Part shown: positions 45,403 through 53,672 of the stretch, piece by piece
Numbering within the stretch: position 1 is the first letter of the stretch
Layout: each line of letters opens with the position of its first letter
NCBI GenBank assembly: GCA_029210175.1
Contig: JARGPL010000037.1
Coordinates: 86,353-150,352, forward strand
Source: Minwuia sp.
Lineage (GTDB): Bacteria; Pseudomonadota; Alphaproteobacteria; Minwuiales; Minwuiaceae
Direction of reading: 5' to 3'
Length of the DNA stretch: 64,000 nt
Made by a program: the position numbers and the translations under genes
Notes under the pieces: generated by a model
What the model saw: the letters and a program-made list of their open reading frames with translations, nothing else
Database searches by the model: none
What the model was told of the DNA's origin: nothing

Positions 45403-46895
45403 GCGCGCTCTCCTGCTTCGTTGCCAGTCACGCGCGCCTGCTGCATCTCGCTGCGGCGGACCTTGCCGGCATCATCACGCAGCGGTTCGTCAACGAATTC
45501 GAAACTGCGCGGGATCTTGTAGCGGACCAGTCGCTCGGCCAGGAACACCACCAGGGCATCCTGTCCGCAGCCGCCCGGTGCATCGACGATCGCGTGGATA
45601 CGGCTGCCGAGATCCTCGTCCGGCAGGCCGATCACCACGGATGACCGCACGCCGGGGAACTGATCGATCGCCGCTTCGACTTCTGCCGGGTAGATGTTGG
45701 CACCACCGGACAGGATCATGTCCTTGCGCCGGTCGGTCAGATACAGGTAGCCGTCGGCATCGACATATCCCATGTCGCCCAGGCTCTCCCAACCACCGTC
45801 GATGGCTTTGCTCTCCGCACCGAGATAGTGATACGTGCTGCCGCGCCCTGTATCCGGGCGCAGGAAGACTTCGCCCACTTCCCCCGGGTCGCAGTCGGTG
45901 CCGTCTTCGCGGACGACACGCATGGATGACCCCTCACGCAAGCGCCCGACGGAACCCTTACGCTGCATCGATTCATGGCCGGTGATCCAGGTCACCCCGG
46001 TGCTTTCCGTGCCGCCCATCAGTTCATAGATGCGGTCGGGTCCCAGCCATTCGATGAACGCATCCTTCAGCCAGACCGGGCAGGGGGCAGCCAGATGCAG
46101 CAGCACCCGCAGGCTGGACAGGTCGTAGCGGGTGCGCACGGTCTCATCCAGCCGCCAGATCCGCTGCATCATGGTCGGTACCATCATCATCCAGTGGATG
46201 CGGTACTGTTCGATCAGGGCCAGCGTCTGCTCGGCATCGAAGCGGTCGGTCACCACCACATGCGCCCGCTTCAGCAGGGCCTGGACGGCAAAGATGAACG
46301 GCGCGTTGTGGTACAGCGGCCCGACCACCAGGTGATTGTCGTGGTTCTGCTGCAGTACCCAGCTGTTGTCGCCGCCCGCCAGCAGCCCGGTTTCATGGTC
46401 CCAGAGCGGCGGGGCGGCGGCAACGATCAGCTTTGGCCGACCTGTGCTGCCGCCGGAAGTCGGTGCCTTCCAGTGGTCGGCCACCACGTCCGGCAGATCG
46501 CTGGCGTCGATGCTGTCATCGGGCATGAAGCCGGCGGGCAGGGTCGCGGCACCATTCGGCGCGGGATCACTGGTGCCGACGACCAGCGCAGATTGCGCCA
46601 GGTCGATGATGGCATCGCGTTCGATCTTCGGCAGGCGGTTGGACACGGGTTGCGGAATGCCGCCCGCTTTCCAGATCGCGAAGGCGGCGGCAAGGAACTC
46701 GGCCCCGTTCGGCAGCGCAATCGTCACCATGTCATTGCGCTTCACGCCCAGATCGACATAGGTCCGCGCCAGCCGGTTGGTCCAGCGGTTGAATTCGGAC
46801 GCCGTCCAGTGCCGATCGTTGTGTGTGACCAGCGGCGCATCCGGCTCCTCAGCCGCCCAACGCGCCAGGTTGGCTCCGAATGACAGTTCAACCAT
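45399..46895 (-). CDS. Class I AMP-forming acyl-CoA ligase-like protein
   Basis: This 498-residue adenylate-forming enzyme has APTSGGSTGRPKLI, a variant of the P-loop TSGTTGxPK, plus YELMGGTESTG (A5), LGDMGYVDADGYLYLTDR (A7-A8) and the C-terminal DDAGKVRRSEM in the place of the catalytic Lys motif. It would activate an unknown carboxylate (bile-acid-CoA-ligase-like relatives exist). The start ATG 46895 follows GGGAGGGG. It is coupled to cmk by a 4-base overlap and lies where aroA is usual, so it is unexpected here. Confidence 0.8.
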   Translation of the reverse strand: MVELSFGANLARWAAEEPDAPLVTHNDRHWTASEFNRWTNRLARTYVDLGVKRNDMVTIALPNGAEFLAAAFAIWKAGGIPQPVSNRLPKIERDAIIDLAQSALVVGTSDPAPNGAATLPAGFMPDDSIDASDLPDVVADHWKAPTSGGSTGRPKLIVAAAPPLWDHETGLLAGGDNSWVLQQNHDNHLVVGPLYHNAPFIFAVQALLKRAHVVVTDRFDAEQTLALIEQYRIHWMMMVPTMMQRIWRLDETVRTRYDLSSLRVLLHLAAPCPVWLKDAFIEWLGPDRIYELMGGTESTGVTWITGHESMQRKGSVGRLREGSSMRVVREDGTDCDPGEVGEVFLRPDTGRGSTYHYLGAESKAIDGGWESLGDMGYVDADGYLYLTDRRKDMILSGGANIYPAEVEAAIDQFPGVRSSVVIGLPDEDLGSRIHAIVDAPGGCGQDALVVFLAERLVRYKIPRSFEFVDEPLRDDAGKVRRSEMQQARVTGNEAGERA

Positions 46896-47108
46896 GGCTC
46901 AAACCCCTCCCCAGGAACGTCCCCGAACCTAGGCTGCCGGGGTTTTGATAGGCAATGGCAAACAGGGTAAGAATGCACAGGCGATGATGACCCCAAATCC
47001 TGTGCTGTGTAATCTTGCCTTGTACCTGCCTTGGACGAATGTACCAGGCAGACAGAAAGGCTCGACACAATGGAACGGCATCATAATTCGTCAATCGAAG
47101 AAGAAAAT

Positions 47109-47154
47109 GGCCCGCTGTCCGGAGCGTGAGGGGGCACGTCCTTGACAGCGGGCC
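47109..47154. other. Strong stem-loop upstream of lutA
   Basis: GGCCCGCTGTC (47109-47119) is exactly complementary to GACAGCGGGCC (47144-47154), an 11-bp stem with a 24-base loop. It lies about 350 bases before lutA and is followed by G-rich, not T-rich, sequence on the plus strand. A terminator for leftward transcription, a regulatory leader or a repeat are all possible. Confidence 0.45.
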
Positions 47155-47471
47155 GGGGGGTGTCAAACCGGCCAGGCTGATCATGGTCCCGGCGAGATCG
47201 GGTCGCAGGAGGGAGTGAGGGTCCCGCCGGAACGCATGAGGCCTTGAGTGGCCGGTTCGGGGCAGTCTTTCGTCAACCACTGGCGGAGGGGGACGCCATA
47301 TGCGCGGTTGCGTCGGGACTGCCCGTCCCTGACACCTGATATGTGGATGGCCCAACCGCCCGCCAAGGGGTGCAATTGGGGCCATTTGAGGGCACACACA
47401 AAGGTGAAACGACCGTCACACCGTCTGGTTCCGGCGTTTTGACGGCTGAAGATCGAGAGGGGAAGATTTGC

Positions 47472-47489
47472 GCCGCCGTGGAAGGCGGC
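47472..47489 (+). promoter_or_regulatory. 5'-leader hairpin just before lutA
   Basis: GCCGCC (47472-47477) pairs with GGCGGC (47484-47489) around a GTGGAA loop, 14 bases before the lutA ATG. The lutA start lacks a clear Shine-Dalgarno site, so this hairpin could affect initiation. Confidence 0.3.
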
Positions 47490-47502
47490 TATAACGTTCT
47501 TT

Positions 47503-48282
47503 ATGAACACAAATTCGAACAACCGGGCCCGCGTCGGCCTTTTCGTGACCTGCCTGGTCGATCTGTATCGGCCGACGGTTGGTTTTGCCGCCGTGAAGTT
47601 GCTGCTGGATGCCGGATGCACGGTCGAAGTGCCTGAAAGCCAGACCTGCTGTGGTCAGCCGGCCTATAGTTCAGGGGATCGGGCCGATACCAAGGCCATT
47701 GCCCGCAACACGATCGCGGCGTTTCAGGACTTCGATTACGTCGTCGCGCCGTCCGGTTCCTGCGCGGCCATGCTGAAACATCACTATCCGAAATTGTTCG
47801 AGGGCGATGCGGATTGGGAATTGCGCGCCAAGGACCTGGCCGCCCGTACCCACGAACTGCTGTCGTTCCTGACGGACGTGGCAGGTGTCACGAACGTTGA
47901 TGTGTCATGGGACGGCAAGGTGACCTACCACGACAGCTGTTCGGGCCTGCGGGAACTGAAGGTCAAGGAACAGCCTCGTCGCCTGCTGAGTGCGGTCGAG
48001 GGGCTGACCCTGACCGAACTGCCGACGGCGGAGACCTGTTGCGGTTTCGGCGGCACGTTCTGCATCAAGTACGCAGATGTCTCTGTCGAGATGGTGACAC
48101 GCAAGGCCGAGGATATTCGCGGAACCGACGCGGACATGTTGCTTGCGGGAGACATGGGCTGCCTGCTGAACATGGCGGGACGGTTGAAGCGGGAAGGGTC
48201 GGAGATCGAGGTGCGGCACGTGGCCGAGGTCCTGGCAGGCATGACTGGTCGCCCGTCAATCGGCGAAGCGGAGCAGAACTGA
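47503..48282 (+). CDS. lutA: LutA/YkgE-like CCG-domain protein of L-lactate utilisation
   Basis: This 259-residue protein has two CCG (cysteine-rich) domains: PESQTCCGQPAYSSG near residue 47 and AETCCGFGGTFCIKY near 185. These bind a noncubane 4Fe-4S cluster in heterodisulfide-reductase-like and lactate-oxidising complexes. Paired with lutB, it would be part of the LutABC L-lactate dehydrogenase. The stop overlaps the lutB start by one base (TGATG). A weak start context is noted at the 5' hairpin. Confidence 0.88.
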   Translation: MNTNSNNRARVGLFVTCLVDLYRPTVGFAAVKLLLDAGCTVEVPESQTCCGQPAYSSGDRADTKAIARNTIAAFQDFDYVVAPSGSCAAMLKHHYPKLFEGDADWELRAKDLAARTHELLSFLTDVAGVTNVDVSWDGKVTYHDSCSGLRELKVKEQPRRLLSAVEGLTLTELPTAETCCGFGGTFCIKYADVSVEMVTRKAEDIRGTDADMLLAGDMGCLLNMAGRLKREGSEIEVRHVAEVLAGMTGRPSIGEAEQN

Positions 48283-49700
48283 TGCAGTCGGAGGCACACA
48301 ACTTCAAGACCGCGGCCAAGGGCGCGATCGCTGACGTGAACCTGCAGCAGGCGCTGGGCAATCTGGAAACCGGCTTTGTCGCGGCGCGAGCACGGGCAGC
48401 GGCGGGGCTGGATGAATTCGAGGCCATGCGTGACGCGGCGGTGGAGCTGAAGAACCACATCCTGGCCAATCTGGATTACTACCTCGCCCGGTTCGAGGAG
48501 CGGGTGGTCGCACAGGGTGGCACCGTGCATTTCTGCGCCACGGCTGAGGAAGCGCGCCAGACCATTCTTGACCTCTGTCGTGCCAATGGTGCGAAGACCG
48601 TCACCAAGGGCAAGTCGATGGTGGCGGAGGAAATCGCACTCAATCCGTTCCTGGAAGCCAATGGCATCGACCCCATCGAGACGGATCTGGGGGAGTACAT
48701 AATCCAGCTGGCGGAGGAACCGCCGAGCCACATCATCGGCCCGGCGGTGCACAAGACAAAGGATCAGGTGTCGGATCTGTTCCATGAACACCATGGCAAG
48801 TACGGCAAGACCGAGCGGCTGACGGAGCCGGAGGATCTGGTGAACGAGGCGCGGGAGATCCTGCGCCAGAAGTATTTCGACGCCGACGTCGGGATCACCG
48901 GAGCGAATTTCCTGATTGCAGAGACCGGATCGACGATCATCGTCACCAATGAAGGCAACGGTGACCTGACCCAGATGCTGACCCCGGCGCATGTCGTCAT
49001 CTCGTCCATCGACAAGGTCGTGCCGACACTGGAAGACGTCTCTACGATCCTGCGGGTGCTGGCCCGGTCCGCCACGGGGCAGGAGATGTCGGCCTACACG
49101 ACGCTTTCCACGGGGCCGAAACGCGACGGGGATCTGGATGGCCCCGGCGAATTTCACGTGGTGCTGCTGGACAATGGTCGATCCGACCTGCTGGGCACCA
49201 ACAAGCAGGACATGCTGCGCTGCATCCGCTGTGGCGCCTGCATGAACCATTGCCCGGTCTATCTGGCCGTTGGCGGTCATACCTATGGCTGGGTCTATCC
49301 CGGCCCGATCGGGGCAGCGCTTGATCCCCATTTCCTGGGGATCGAGGAAGCGCATCACCTGCCTGGCGCATCCACGTTCTGCGGACGCTGTCAGGAAGTC
49401 TGCCCGATGCGCATTCCGCTGCCGGAAATCATGCGGCACTGGCGCGAAGAAGCCTTCGAGAAAAAGGTCGGCGCAACGCCGGAGCGTCTGGGCATCCGTG
49501 CCTGGGCCTTCTTTGCCCGGCGACCGCGTCTCTATCGTCTTGCCACCCGTCTGGCGATGCGGGTACTCGGCCGCGCCGGCAGTGTGCGGGGCGGGCGTTT
49601 CGAAAGTCTGCCGCTGGCATCCGGCTGGACCCGGGGGCGCGACATGCCCGCACCTGAGGGGCGCACCTTCATCGACCGCTGGACGGCTGGCGAACGCTGA
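48282..49700 (+). CDS. lutB: LutB/YkgF-like iron-sulfur protein
   Basis: This 472-residue protein has the N-terminal LUD domain (about 75-300, KTVTKGKSMVAEEIALN, GANFLIAETGSTIIVTNEGN) and two 4Fe-4S ferredoxin motifs, CIRCGACMNHCPVY and CGRCQEVCPMRIPL. A basic C-terminal region follows. The start ATG 48282 overlaps the lutA stop, and an open frame upstream to 47907 is only the antisense-free shadow of lutA. It would pass electrons from lactate oxidation in the LutABC complex. The third subunit LutC, normally next, is not encoded here. Confidence 0.9.
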   Translation: MQSEAHNFKTAAKGAIADVNLQQALGNLETGFVAARARAAAGLDEFEAMRDAAVELKNHILANLDYYLARFEERVVAQGGTVHFCATAEEARQTILDLCRANGAKTVTKGKSMVAEEIALNPFLEANGIDPIETDLGEYIIQLAEEPPSHIIGPAVHKTKDQVSDLFHEHHGKYGKTERLTEPEDLVNEAREILRQKYFDADVGITGANFLIAETGSTIIVTNEGNGDLTQMLTPAHVVISSIDKVVPTLEDVSTILRVLARSATGQEMSAYTTLSTGPKRDGDLDGPGEFHVVLLDNGRSDLLGTNKQDMLRCIRCGACMNHCPVYLAVGGHTYGWVYPGPIGAALDPHFLGIEEAHHLPGASTFCGRCQEVCPMRIPLPEIMRHWREEAFEKKVGATPERLGIRAWAFFARRPRLYRLATRLAMRVLGRAGSVRGGRFESLPLASGWTRGRDMPAPEGRTFIDRWTAGER

Positions 49701-50230
49701 TGACAGTCGACAGTGATGCCGAACTGCTGAACTGGATGCGTGACGCGCTGCGGACCGGCGGCATGCGGCTGCATGTCAATTACCGCAAGGCGCGGCGCAA
49801 CCGCGATTTCCATCTGGCGCTGGTCAATCGGGTCGGGGCCAATGCGGTGCGTATCCGCGATTTCTTCCTCTACGGCTCCTTCGCGCTGCTGCTGGTCTGG
49901 TTCGGTATCGCGGAGGCGCTGGATCTGAACGCGATCATGGTACCTGTCGCAGGTTCCGAGATGTCAGCCGGGTCGGTCAGCTTCTTCGCCCTGCTGCTCG
50001 TGCTGGTACTTGCCGGGCGGCGCTATGTGCGCCCGTTGCAAGGTCGGATCCTGCATGAAGTGGCGCTGGGAAATGTGGAGATATTCGACAATCTCTGGCG
50101 CTCCGGCACCGTGGCCCTGATGGCCATGGCCGGGCGGGACCGCCTGTGTTCCTCACCCAAGGGTGACTGGCGCGCCTTCGCCCGCCGTTTGCAGGCCGGT
50201 CTTGATGCGGATGGCAGTCCCCTCAACTGA
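49700..50230 (+). CDS. Unknown membrane protein in the lutC position
   Basis: This 176-residue protein is not recognised. It has an N-terminal polar helix region (1-55), two transmembrane segments (FFLYGSFALLLVWFGIAEAL, about 55-74, and SVSFFALLLVLVLAGRRYV, about 92-110) and a soluble C-terminal 65 residues. It starts on the last base of the lutB stop (TGATG), so it is co-translated with lutB. It is not LutC, which is a soluble LUD-domain protein of 200-240 residues. It could anchor the LutAB complex or link it to the quinone pool; that is inference. Confidence 0.6.
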   Translation: MTVDSDAELLNWMRDALRTGGMRLHVNYRKARRNRDFHLALVNRVGANAVRIRDFFLYGSFALLLVWFGIAEALDLNAIMVPVAGSEMSAGSVSFFALLLVLVLAGRRYVRPLQGRILHEVALGNVEIFDNLWRSGTVALMAMAGRDRLCSSPKGDWRAFARRLQAGLDADGSPLN

Positions 50231-50265
50231 GGTGCTGCTGCAGGCGGTCCGCACCGCTTCCTGCC

Positions 50266-51003
50266 TCACCATTTCTCGGCGTAGGGCCTGACGTCCAGTT
50301 CATGGGTCCAGGCATCGCGTGTCTGCCGGTGGAGGTACCAGTACGCCTCACCGATGCTGTCGGGGTTCATCAGCGTATCGGCGGGCAGGGTGTCCGGGTC
50401 GACACCGGCCTGGCGCTGACGGTCCCGGACGAATTCCGTATCCACGCCAGCGTCGATGACCAGATGTGCCACGTGGATGTTCTGCGGCCCCAGTTCGCGC
50501 GCCATGGACTGGGCCAGACCGCGCAGGGCGAACTTGCCGGACGCGAAGGCAGCAAAGCCCGCACTGCCCTTCATGGATGCCGTGGCACCGGTGAAGAAGA
50601 TCGAGCCGGACTGGCGCCCGACCATGTACTTTGCCGCTTCCCGTCCTGACAGGAAAGCGCCGTAGGCACACATTTCCCAGACCTTGCGGAACACGCGCTC
50701 GGTCGTTTCCAGAATTGGGAATCGCACGTTGCCGCCGACGTTGAAGATGCAGATTTCGATAGGGCCAATGTCGCGTTCCACCATGGCGAACATCTCGGTC
50801 GCGGTTTCTTCCTTCCTGGCATCCCAACTGAAGCCCTGGGCGGAGCCGCCTTCGGCTTCGATCTCGGCAACCAGCGGGGCAAACATCTCGCCACGACGAC
50901 GGCCCATGACCACATGGAAGCCCCCTTTTGCGAAGCGTTTGGCAATCGCGGCGCCGATGTAGTCACCAGCACCGATGATCAGGCAGACGGGTTTCCCGGT
51001 CAT
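50266..51003 (-). CDS. SDR-family oxidoreductase without the catalytic Tyr
   Basis: This 245-residue Rossmann protein has GAGDYIGAAIAKRF as a modified TGxxxGxG cofactor loop and FNVGGN in the NNAG position. The active-site segment is SGFAAFASGKFALRGLAQ-like (AAFASGK), in which Phe takes the place of the YxxxK tyrosine while the Lys is kept. Some SDRs with this swap are known in uncharacterised groups. The start ATG 51003 directly abuts the ECH stop (no gap). It follows GST and ECH in one unit, so a role in an acyl-CoA-related pathway is possible. Confidence 0.78.
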   Translation of the reverse strand: MTGKPVCLIIGAGDYIGAAIAKRFAKGGFHVVMGRRRGEMFAPLVAEIEAEGGSAQGFSWDARKEETATEMFAMVERDIGPIEICIFNVGGNVRFPILETTERVFRKVWEMCAYGAFLSGREAAKYMVGRQSGSIFFTGATASMKGSAGFAAFASGKFALRGLAQSMARELGPQNIHVAHLVIDAGVDTEFVRDRQRQAGVDPDTLPADTLMNPDSIGEAYWYLHRQTRDAWTHELDVRPYAEKW

Positions 51004-51822
51004 TCACTTTCCCCTGAAAACGGGCGGTCGCTTCTCGACAAAGGCCTTGACCGCTTCGCGATGATCCTCGGTCTGGGCGACCCGCACCAGGCGGTCGGCT
51101 TCCCAATCCAGGCAGGTCCGGAAATCAGCCTGCGTGGCGCGATTGATGTTCTGTTTCATGTAACGGATGGCAAGTGGTGGGCCGTTGGCGATCTGGCAGG
51201 CGAAATCCCGGGTGCGGTCTTGCAGATCGTCATCGGCAACAACCTCGTTCAGCATACCCAGCGCCAGCGCCTCCGCCGCTTGCACGCGACGGCCACTGAA
51301 ATAGATCTCCTTGGTCTTCGCCGGGCCGACAAGCTGGGTCAGTTGCCAGGACCCGCCGTAGTCACCAGACAGGCCGATGGCACCAAAGCCCGGCGCGAAG
51401 AACGCGCTCTCTGCCGCGATCCGCATGTCGCAGGCGAGGGCGATCGACATGCCAGCGCCTGCGGCTGCGCCAGGCAGGGCCGCGATTGTGGGTTTGGGCA
51501 TTTCGAAAAGTCGGAGGGTCAGGGTCTGCTGGCGATGCTGCAGTTCCCGGATGCGGTCATCGACGGACTGGTCTGTGGATGCACGACCCGTTCCCATGCC
51601 CTTGACGTCGCCGCCGGCGCAGAACGCCTTGCCGATGCCGGTCAGGACAATGACCCGCACATCCGCGTCCGCCTCCAGCGTCAGCAGGATGGCACGCAAT
51701 GCCGGGGTGACAATGTCGCCCAGCGCGTTGCGCCGTTCCGGGCGGTTGAATGACACGGTCGCGACGTGATCCTGCACGTCGCAGAGAAGTTGTTCCGTAC
51801 CCGTATCAACCGCCCGTCCCAT
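51004..51822 (-). CDS. Enoyl-CoA hydratase/isomerase family protein
   Basis: This 272-residue crotonase-fold protein has the oxyanion-hole segments GKAFCAGGD and GAAAGAGMSIALACD. The usual second Glu position reads GLSGDYGGSW, with Asp/Tyr rather than a clear Glu, closer to PaaG/isomerase-like members than to standard hydratases. Hydration, isomerisation or ring opening are all possible. It overlaps the GST gene by one base and abuts the SDR, in order GST-ECH-SDR. Confidence 0.82.
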   Translation of the reverse strand: MGRAVDTGTEQLLCDVQDHVATVSFNRPERRNALGDIVTPALRAILLTLEADADVRVIVLTGIGKAFCAGGDVKGMGTGRASTDQSVDDRIRELQHRQQTLTLRLFEMPKPTIAALPGAAAGAGMSIALACDMRIAAESAFFAPGFGAIGLSGDYGGSWQLTQLVGPAKTKEIYFSGRRVQAAEALALGMLNEVVADDDLQDRTRDFACQIANGPPLAIRYMKQNINRATQADFRTCLDWEADRLVRVAQTEDHREAVKAFVEKRPPVFRGK

Positions 51823-52424
51823 CAGGCGGACTCCGCAGCCTTGAATGCGGGGCGTGCCTCGAGCCGGTCGGCATAGGCCGTCAGGTTGGGGCAGTTGCCG
51901 AAGTCCGCGCCCAGGCGTCGCGACATCATGACGGCATGTCCGGTGATGGTATCGGCAACCGTGAAATCACCCGCCATGAAATCGCGCCCTTCCATGTGGG
52001 CCTCAGCTGCACCGAGGGTGCGGTTGAGCAGCTTCAGGGCGCGCTTCGCATTGTCTTCGTTGCGGCGGTCCGGCGGCAGCAGGATGGTCTCGACCACATA
52101 GTTGTTGATCGGCGGCATGATCATGCCCTCGGCGTAATGCAGCCACTGCAGGTACATGGCGAAGTTTGCGGCCTCAGGACCTGGCGTCAGTTCGGGCGCG
52201 TACCGGGCACCGATGTACTGCGCGATTGCCGTGCTCTCCGAAATCGTGACGTCGCCGTCGATCAGGGTCGGCACACGACCGTTCGGGTTGATTCTGGCAT
52301 ATTCGGGGCCACGCATTTCCTTCTGGCCCAGCGTGAAACGTTCCAGCTCATAGGGCTGGCCGATCTCCTCCAGCAGCCAGACCGTGCGAACGGCGCGGGA
52401 GTTCGGGGCGAAATAGACCTTCAT
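51822..52424 (-). CDS. Glutathione S-transferase
   Basis: This 200-residue GST has the N-terminal thioredoxin domain (FAPNSRAVRTVWLLEEIG; Ser in PNS as candidate nucleophile-activating residue; GRVPTLIDGD cis-Pro; ISESTAIAQYIG for glutathione gamma-Glu) and a helical C-terminal domain ending in PAFKAAES. ATG 52424 is the best start, after GGAGGGG at 7-base spacing; ATG 52427 and 52439 are alternatives. It is the first gene of the GST-ECH-SDR unit. Confidence 0.85.
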   Translation of the reverse strand: MKVYFAPNSRAVRTVWLLEEIGQPYELERFTLGQKEMRGPEYARINPNGRVPTLIDGDVTISESTAIAQYIGARYAPELTPGPEAANFAMYLQWLHYAEGMIMPPINNYVVETILLPPDRRNEDNAKRALKLLNRTLGAAEAHMEGRDFMAGDFTVADTITGHAVMMSRRLGADFGNCPNLTAYADRLEARPAFKAAESA

Positions 52425-52551
52425 CATGGTCCCCTCCATTGATTACTGGGCCGCGATGAACGGAGCAGCAGCCTGTCCACTGCGTCGTCACCCGCCCCAA
52501 GAGACGCGCGTTGGCGCGCGCCATTCCTCAGTCCCTGGGGCGTTGCGGCCC

Positions 52552-53421
52552 CTACGCCTCGCCCGTGAGCATCTTTGGCGCGCTGTAGCGATGGAAACCC
52601 TGGTACGGCGTTGACCGGTCATGATCCGGTATGGTCCAGTCCTGCCGGATCGACAGGCTCGCGCCATGCACATAGTAGCTGGTGCCGGTGACATAGGACG
52701 CCCCCTCCGACAGCAGGAAGCAGATGACCGACGACACCTCGGATTCCGTGCCCATGCGCTTCATCGGCATCTTCTTCATGTTCTGGCGGAATTTTTCCTG
52801 CATGGCCGGGTTGTAGGTATCCATGCCTGATGAGGCGATGTAGCCGGGCACGACCGAATTGATCCGCACACCTGACGGCGCCCATTCCACCGCGAGGGTC
52901 TCTGTCACGCTCATCATGCCTGACCGGGCGGCGCCGGTGTGCACCATGGCGGGGGTGCCGCTGGTCGGGTCGGCCACGATGTTGACGATGGCGCCGCCGT
53001 GATCGCGCATCCACTGGATGTAGCACTGGCGCGCGGCGGAGAAGCCGGACACCAGATTGTTGCGGACGACGGTCTCGAAACCCTTCTGGCTCATTTCCGC
53101 TGCCGGGCTGGTGAACTGGCCGCCAGCATTGTTGACCAGCCCGTCGACGCGCCCGGTGCGCGCGATGACGTCGGCCACCATGGCGGTCACCGCGTCCTCC
53201 TCGCGCAGATCGCAGGCGTGAGTGATGGCGGTGCCACCATCTTCCGCGATCTCGGCCGCGACCGCGTCCAGCTTTTCGATCCGTCGGCCGATGAGGGCCA
53301 CCGTTGCCCCGAGCGAGGCCAGTTCATGCGCGGTGCAGCGTCCGATACCGGACCCGCCGCCGGTCACGATGATCGTCTGCCCGTCGAACAGACCGGTCCT
53401 GTAAATTGATCGATATCCCAT
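52552..53421 (-). CDS. PECR-like SDR, trans-2-enoyl-CoA reductase family
   Basis: This 289-residue SDR has a standard cofactor loop VTGGGSGIG and NNAGG. In the active site it reads AMVHTGAARSGMMSV, with His and Arg in place of the YxxxK pair. This HxGAAR form is typical of peroxisomal trans-2-enoyl-CoA reductase (PECR)-like and related SDRs, which reduce enoyl-CoA with NADPH. A C-terminal tail of about 25 residues (DHDRSTPYQGFHRY) extends past the fold. ATG 53421 places the cofactor loop at about residue 20. The reaction is inferred from the family. Confidence 0.8.
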   Translation of the reverse strand: MGYRSIYRTGLFDGQTIIVTGGGSGIGRCTAHELASLGATVALIGRRIEKLDAVAAEIAEDGGTAITHACDLREEDAVTAMVADVIARTGRVDGLVNNAGGQFTSPAAEMSQKGFETVVRNNLVSGFSAARQCYIQWMRDHGGAIVNIVADPTSGTPAMVHTGAARSGMMSVTETLAVEWAPSGVRINSVVPGYIASSGMDTYNPAMQEKFRQNMKKMPMKRMGTESEVSSVICFLLSEGASYVTGTSYYVHGASLSIRQDWTIPDHDRSTPYQGFHRYSAPKMLTGEA

Positions 53422-53672
53422 GGTCGCCCGATACTCCCCAGCCGGATGTGATTTGCCTGCAACTGTCCGCGATAGGGCGGGTCTTGTCCATGCCGGGCGC
53501 TTGCATGAATGGCCAGCGTTGCCGTATCTGTGGTTGATGGTGGCGGTCACACTTCCATAACTGTCTGCTTGTATCCTCCGTTGGTTGAGGTCAGATAGTA
53601 TTCGGCTGCAGGTTTCCGGGCGGCATGATTCGGACCGGAAAGAGACGCGGGCACGGCGGGGAGATTTTGCGG

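Larger units (their letters stand above)
46896..47502. other. 607-base noncoding stretch between the acyl-CoA ligase and lutA
   Basis: No convincing coding frame was found. Long open frames occur on the minus strand (46888-47397 and 47181-47621) but their translations are Arg/Pro/Cys-rich without domains and they overlap the start of lutA or the ligase. Two stem-loops are described separately (47109-47154, 47472-47489). A partial CTGCCTTGG/CCAGGCAG inverted arm pair is at about 47028-47052. The rest holds nothing recognisable. Confidence 0.6.

Noticed and set aside
46888..47621. Two long minus-strand open frames (46888-47397 and 47181-47621)
   Set aside because: They overlap each other and the start of lutA or the ligase, have no domains or signal, and have Arg/Pro/Cys-rich composition typical of GC-rich antisense frames.
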